In this document: piece by piece, positions 60,050-64,000 of the stretch
How positions within the stretch are numbered: position 1 is the first letter of the stretch
How the letters are laid out: every line of letters starts with the position of its first letter
Source of the DNA: Rhynchonema sp. JSB1_4
Taxonomy: Eukaryota > Nematoda > Chromadorea > Monhysterida > Xyalidae
Length of the DNA stretch: 64,000 nucleotides
Direction of reading: 5' to 3'
Assembly: GCA_030248065.1 (NCBI GenBank)
Contig: JASAMV010005088.1
Span: forward strand, 1 to 64,000
Program-made: the position numbers and the translations under genes
The notes under the pieces: generated by a model
Seen by the model: the letters and a program-made list of their open reading frames with translations, nothing else
The model's database searches: none
Told to the model about the DNA's origin: nothing

Positions 60050-61445
60050 GCAACGATAAAAATTGTTCATTTATGTTTTGTTGTCACGTCCAGCGGCGCT
60101 TAAAATTCCAGACTTGGTTGGAAGTGGTATGATATGATCTTGTGAGAGCTCTTGATTCGAGAGATTTTTATGTGGTTCTGGGGCCATGCCATGCAATATG
60201 CTCGTAGTTGTGATGAACGTCTACCCCAGAATTGCGTAAACTACAAAAGTTAAACAGTCCTCCAAAATATACTGTTGAGCTTCAACACTGACGGTGTTTG
60301 TTTTTTTTGGTGCTGGCTGATGACTAATTATGAAAGGTTATACGAATCGATTTGGCGAGACGAAAATTTTACCTGGGAGTAATTTCTTTCTATTGTTGTG
60401 ATACAAAATGCGCACTCCGTCAAGTTTGGTTGTTGTTTTTATTTCGTTGGGATCGTAATCTATTTATTCTTTCCTTAATTGGTGGCAGGGATTTATTTTA
60501 GTCTTGCTGTATTTCTGAAATCATCAGAAAAACGTTTGTTTTTACGGCAACTATTATTATTCATTTTTTGAATTTTATGGTACAAAGTACTTTAAAAGTG
60601 CCACTTTTCCTTTTTAGGTTAGGTTCTGTTCGTTAAAATTTTGTTCTCGGAATGACAAAATTCTCTCTTCGGTTTCTTTTTGTCTTGTTTTCAGTTGGTT
60701 TTTTGTATTTCTTTGTTAGCAACATATCCAGTTTTGAGAGTTTGTTTGAGTCATGATTTATGAAATCTATTGTGAACTTTGATGTGTAATTGTTGAGCAT
60801 TGTGATGCTTCACAATATTATCAATCAGCTAAGTGCTCAACGGTTACCTGCGTAGCGAGTAAATGTGCCCCACAATCACTTTGAATACCAACAACATAAT
60901 GTTTCTGTGCATTGCACCCTGTGATTGATGATGATACTGTATAATGCTAGTAATAACAATGATATCGAAACAAAAGCACGTGTGTTTTGGTCTCTCTCTC
61001 TCTCATGTGTGCGTGTGCCAGGTGAATAAAGTTATATTGTGGCTGAATGGCTTTTCTGACTCGATGGCTATACATGGGACACAGTTGTCAGTTTGAGTAC
61101 CTGCACATTTCATCGACCGTGGAACCAACCACTAATAGGGCCGGAACTCTAACATCGGAACCAGACCAGCCACCTAGCCACAAATATTGGTCGCCATTGG
61201 CCTGGTGCGCATAGTAGTCAGATAGCAAATGAGTGCGCCGTCATTCGACACAGCTACATTGCCAACACATCTCTTCAACTTTGTAACGTAGAAAGTACAA
61301 TTACCCAGCGTTGTTGATGCAACCGCGTGATATTTGACGTGAAAACTAACTCTCCTGTGACTGCGCGCACAAATATTGAAACCAAAACGGCGTTTCATTG
61401 TGGTTCTAAAGTTTTCTACCCGTTTCAAGTAAAATAGACCTCACA
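60050..61445. other. Spacer between SEC12 and sulfotransferase
   Basis: T-rich, with a short TC run near 60990-61004. No gene recognised. Confidence 0.4.
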
Positions 61446-63444
61446 ATGACAACGCTAAAACACCTGATTTCATATGTTTTGCTTGCCGTGGCTTTGGTCC
61501 TAATAATCAACCATCCCCTGCATCTGTTGCAAGGGACCAACTCCGTGAAACATCAAACTGTCTCCGGAAGGACTCTAAATCGCACATTATCACGTCATAA
61601 ACCAGTGCGAAAGTTTGTCTATTACGCCCTTTATCACACTGCAAGCCGACATACCAGGAATGCACTGCGTTTTGTTTGCAATCAATTTCATATTTCTTGT
61701 CTCACGCACTGCGCTTGTGGCTATTGTGGATGTGCGACAAAGGAAAAGGATTGTGTGCCTGTTTATTTGGTATGGTTTTGTTTATTTTTGTTGATAGACA
61801 ACCTTTTACTTATGGCGTAACAATGGTGTGTTTTGCTCGTTCCGTCCCGTGTTCACGGCGGTGCATCAGGACATCGTCAGTGTAAAAGCATTAGATGGCC
61901 ACATAGCCAGCATTAGATGACGTAACCTAAGAATACGTGATGTATATATATGTATCTGATTGCTCTCATGAAACATCACAATCTATACGCTCACAGATGC
62001 ACAAATACAACGACGAGTGTGTGAAGAAGTGGCCCCTCTCAATGTTCACTATGGGATCGTACACAACAGAAAGAGTGCCACAATGCTGCGGGAAGGAATT
62101 CAGTAAAAAGTTCAGCAGCGGGTCAGTGAAAGGTTCGTATCATACGTACATTATGTATGTACGTATACTTTGACAATAGTTTTGGGAGAAACTTTTCAAA
62201 CGCGTTGCCTGATCCGTAAAGCACACTCAACTGGCGCAGCCAGCTGAGTTTCGTAGCATTTCGCAAATCACTACGTTAGACTTGTGTGTTGAGCGGCTGG
62301 CAGTCACGTGACCGCTGCAACTAATACACGCATAACGAGCTTTACGGATCAGGCAACGCGTTTGAAAAGTTTCTCCCAAAAGTATTGTCGGAGTATATGT
62401 ATTGTGGTTTGTTACCGCACATCCTCGTTCTAGTTCGCTTGATTCTGGGGGGTCACGTGACCATTTGGTGCATTCATACTAACGATGACCTGGCTGGTGC
62501 ACATCGGACTCCGAGATTCAAAGGGGCAACAAAGCACAGGCGGACGGGCAATCGAGTAAAGCCAAGTCACTTTGAGTGAGATCAGTTTGAGCAAGCAAAA
62601 AGCATTAACGCTTTGGCCCGCGGCCAGAGCTAAGCCCAAACATAAAATTGAGGATGTGTAAGCAAAAGCTGATAACAAGACAACCTTGGCCTGGGCTACT
62701 GTAATAAAGGAAGCGCCCTGCTCTTTTGGCATGGGACATGACTATAAAGTAATGAGTGTTCGTTCGTTGGTCATTTATTGCATTCATCTCAATCGTAATC
62801 AGACTGAACACAGTAAAATGTGGCACGATTCTTTTGTAGGCATAGTCGACCATTTCCCGCGCATTTTCCCACAGAATCGCGAATACCTGCATCGACATTT
62901 CGATCGCGATCCGGCCGCATTCCGATTCACAATCGTTCGCGATCCGATCGAACAGTACATCGCCAGAGTGAAGACCCTGTTCAACGAACGATTCATTCGC
63001 AATCATTCAGCATTGAATCAAATACTGCGTGAAGTGCATCTTGAAATTGAGAACACACAATCGAAGTTTCTCGGTTTGCGTCTGGCGCCGAAAAAGCGCC
63101 ATCTTAGTCAAATGTTGGATTATGTGAGATCGTTCGATTTTGTGGGATTATTTGATCAATTGGAAGTTTCCTACCGATTGATCAGCTGCATGACCGGATG
63201 GCCGATTCGGTATTTCGATCCTGATAGAAGTGATCAGAGATCGGCCAAGCAAAAAACTGCGATTATTCCAACACCGAAGGAGAATCGATCTGGTAAACTC
63301 AAGCAAATGGCCTTGACAAAGGAACAGAAAGACAAAATCAGAAGGATTCAATGGGCCGATGTGGAATTGTATGCGCTGGCGAAACGCATGTTCAAGAAAT
63401 CCAAAGCAGAGTATAAAGAGTGCTTGAGAAAACGACGGTTTTGA
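61446..63444 (+). CDS. Golgi galactose-3-O-sulfotransferase-like enzyme
   Basis: Probable PAPS-dependent carbohydrate sulfotransferase of the Golgi lumen. Exons 61446-61760, 61997-62132 and 62840-63444 join in phase (351 residues). A type II signal anchor (LISYVLLAVALVLIINHPL) follows a short cytosolic tail. FVYYALYHTASRHTRNALRF aligns with the PAPS 5'-phosphosulfate loop of Gal3STs (consensus HKTASST), with Arg-His in place of the usual Ser-Thr. RFTIVRDPIEQYIARV is the 3'-phosphate-binding RDP motif. FDFVGLFDQLEVSYRLISCM matches the later Gal3ST region, although FDFVGLFDQ replaces the usual LVLIAE-type sequence. The tail is strongly basic. The second intron holds the TA-flanked MITE. The long frame continuing upstream of 62840 is judged intronic, because the acceptor CTTTTGTAG fits the phase. 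Confidence 0.78.
62164..62397. mobile_element. TA-flanked MITE, copy 2, in sulfotransferase intron
   Basis: Same 230-bp element as at 24858, same orientation, with TA on both sides; the two copies differ at only a small fraction of positions by eye. It sits inside the second intron of the sulfotransferase gene without touching splice sites. Confidence 0.88.
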
Positions 63445-63500
63445 TCTCAAGGTTACATTAGCTGCTGATGTGAATATTGTGATATCAGGGTGTCATAATC

Positions 63501-63731
63501 ATGGTTAAAGCCATCTTTCGGGTTATTCCGTACTCAGGAAATGCTCTTGTTGTCACCGTGCTAATGAGCGTTCTATTTTTTTGTTTTGGTCAAATGTTTC
63601 GTTTCGACTGGGCCACATTTGGCAATGTAACTCTGAGAAAGCAGACGACTTGTGTTTTAGCTGGCTTTAGAGTGCACATTTACGTACTAACTGAAGCAAG
63701 AAGTATAGTAGTCAATTATTCGCTTCGGTAA
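63501..63731 (+). other. Candidate signal-anchor exon
   Basis: ATG frame with hydrophobic ALVVTVLMSVLFFCFGQMF near the N-terminus, reminiscent of a type II anchor, then a possible donor (GGCAAT/GTAACT). It could be a leader exon of a further sulfotransferase paralogue or a relic. Unsupported by any catalytic motif. Confidence 0.25.
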
Positions 63732-63792
63732 ATTTTACCGATTGTATACTTTAACAGTACCGCGCGCGGCTGGAGTTCCACTTTTTTCCGAA

Positions 63793-64000
63793 ATGCGTAA
63801 AATGACAAATCGTGTTTGCTTACAAACGTTTTCTGTAACAGCACTTGTTCTACTAATTTTGCCATTAAACAAGATCGTTCCACATTTCAATTTTATCTTT
63901 CCAAGTAAGAATGTGAAAGATAACAACGAAAATTCCGGCATCAAATATCGGAGGTTCGTTTATCACGCCATGTATCACACGGCTAGTCGACAGACTAGAA
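63793..64000 (+). CDS. Second Gal3ST-like sulfotransferase, cut by window end
   Basis: Starts at ATG with a short basic tail and a hydrophobic anchor (FSVTALVLLILPLNKIVP), then a polar stem, and reaches RRFVYHAMYHTASRQTR at the window edge. That segment is directly comparable with FVYYALYHTASRHTR of the upstream gene, including the altered sulfate-loop residues, so this is a tandem paralogue on the same strand about 350 bp downstream. Only the first 69 codons are present. Confidence 0.75.
   Translation, partial: MRKMTNRVCLQTFSVTALVLLILPLNKIVPHFNFIFPSKNVKDNNENSGIKYRRFVYHAMYHTASRQTR

Noticed and set aside
62686..62839. Treating the long sulfotransferase ORF start at 62686 as the gene start
   Set aside because: The frame begins at a non-ATG codon in intronic sequence. 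The acceptor at 62839 joins in phase to the upstream exon with the anchor and sulfate loop.

Overview
The window is nuclear DNA from an invertebrate animal. Genes are split into many short exons with GT-AG introns, mostly about 60 to 350 bp, and the recognisable proteins are metazoan: an arginine kinase (the phosphagen kinase of invertebrates), a galectin, an ML-domain lipid-binding protein, a globin, a monocarboxylate transporter, the ER factor SEC12/PREB and a galactose-3-O-sulfotransferase-like enzyme. The phylum cannot be fixed from sequence alone. Exons were joined by hand from splice sites and reading phase, without transcripts, so terminal exons are less certain than internal ones.

Layout. 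1-3830: mostly non-coding, with a 16-bp minisatellite (2113-2520). 3831-5623 (+): single-pass membrane protein with a Cys-rich ectodomain. 6535-13215: about 88 copies of a 76-bp satellite with higher-order structure. 14596-18822 (-): complete 14-exon arginine kinase. 19595-19789 (-): 64-codon membrane microprotein ORF. 19790-26597: gene-poor, with one copy of a TA-flanked MITE. 26598-33532 (-): galectin, ML protein, small type I membrane protein and an extended globin, all on the minus strand. 34625-44624: gene-poor, with a 149-bp tandem repeat, foldbacks, a Harbinger-like MITE and two hAT MITEs. 44625-45584 (-): membrane protein with a juxtamembrane Cys cluster. 46899-50683 (+): 11-exon monocarboxylate transporter. 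51030-56225: transposon nest in which several small elements still carry perfect 8-bp target duplications; it lies between two exons of an unidentified gene (52748 and 56396). 56887-59556 (+): complete SEC12/PREB. 61446-64000 (+): Gal3ST-like sulfotransferase and the start of a tandem paralogue.

The genes do not form a pathway. They are single-copy housekeeping or cell-surface genes, plus one local sulfotransferase duplication. The most striking content is the repeat biology: the hierarchical 76-bp satellite array, and at least five families of non-autonomous DNA transposons (hAT-like with 8-bp duplications, Harbinger-like with 3-bp duplications, TA-flanked elements), several of them sitting in introns or touching coding ends. 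No transposase, reverse transcriptase, virus, CRISPR array or secure tRNA/rRNA gene was found.
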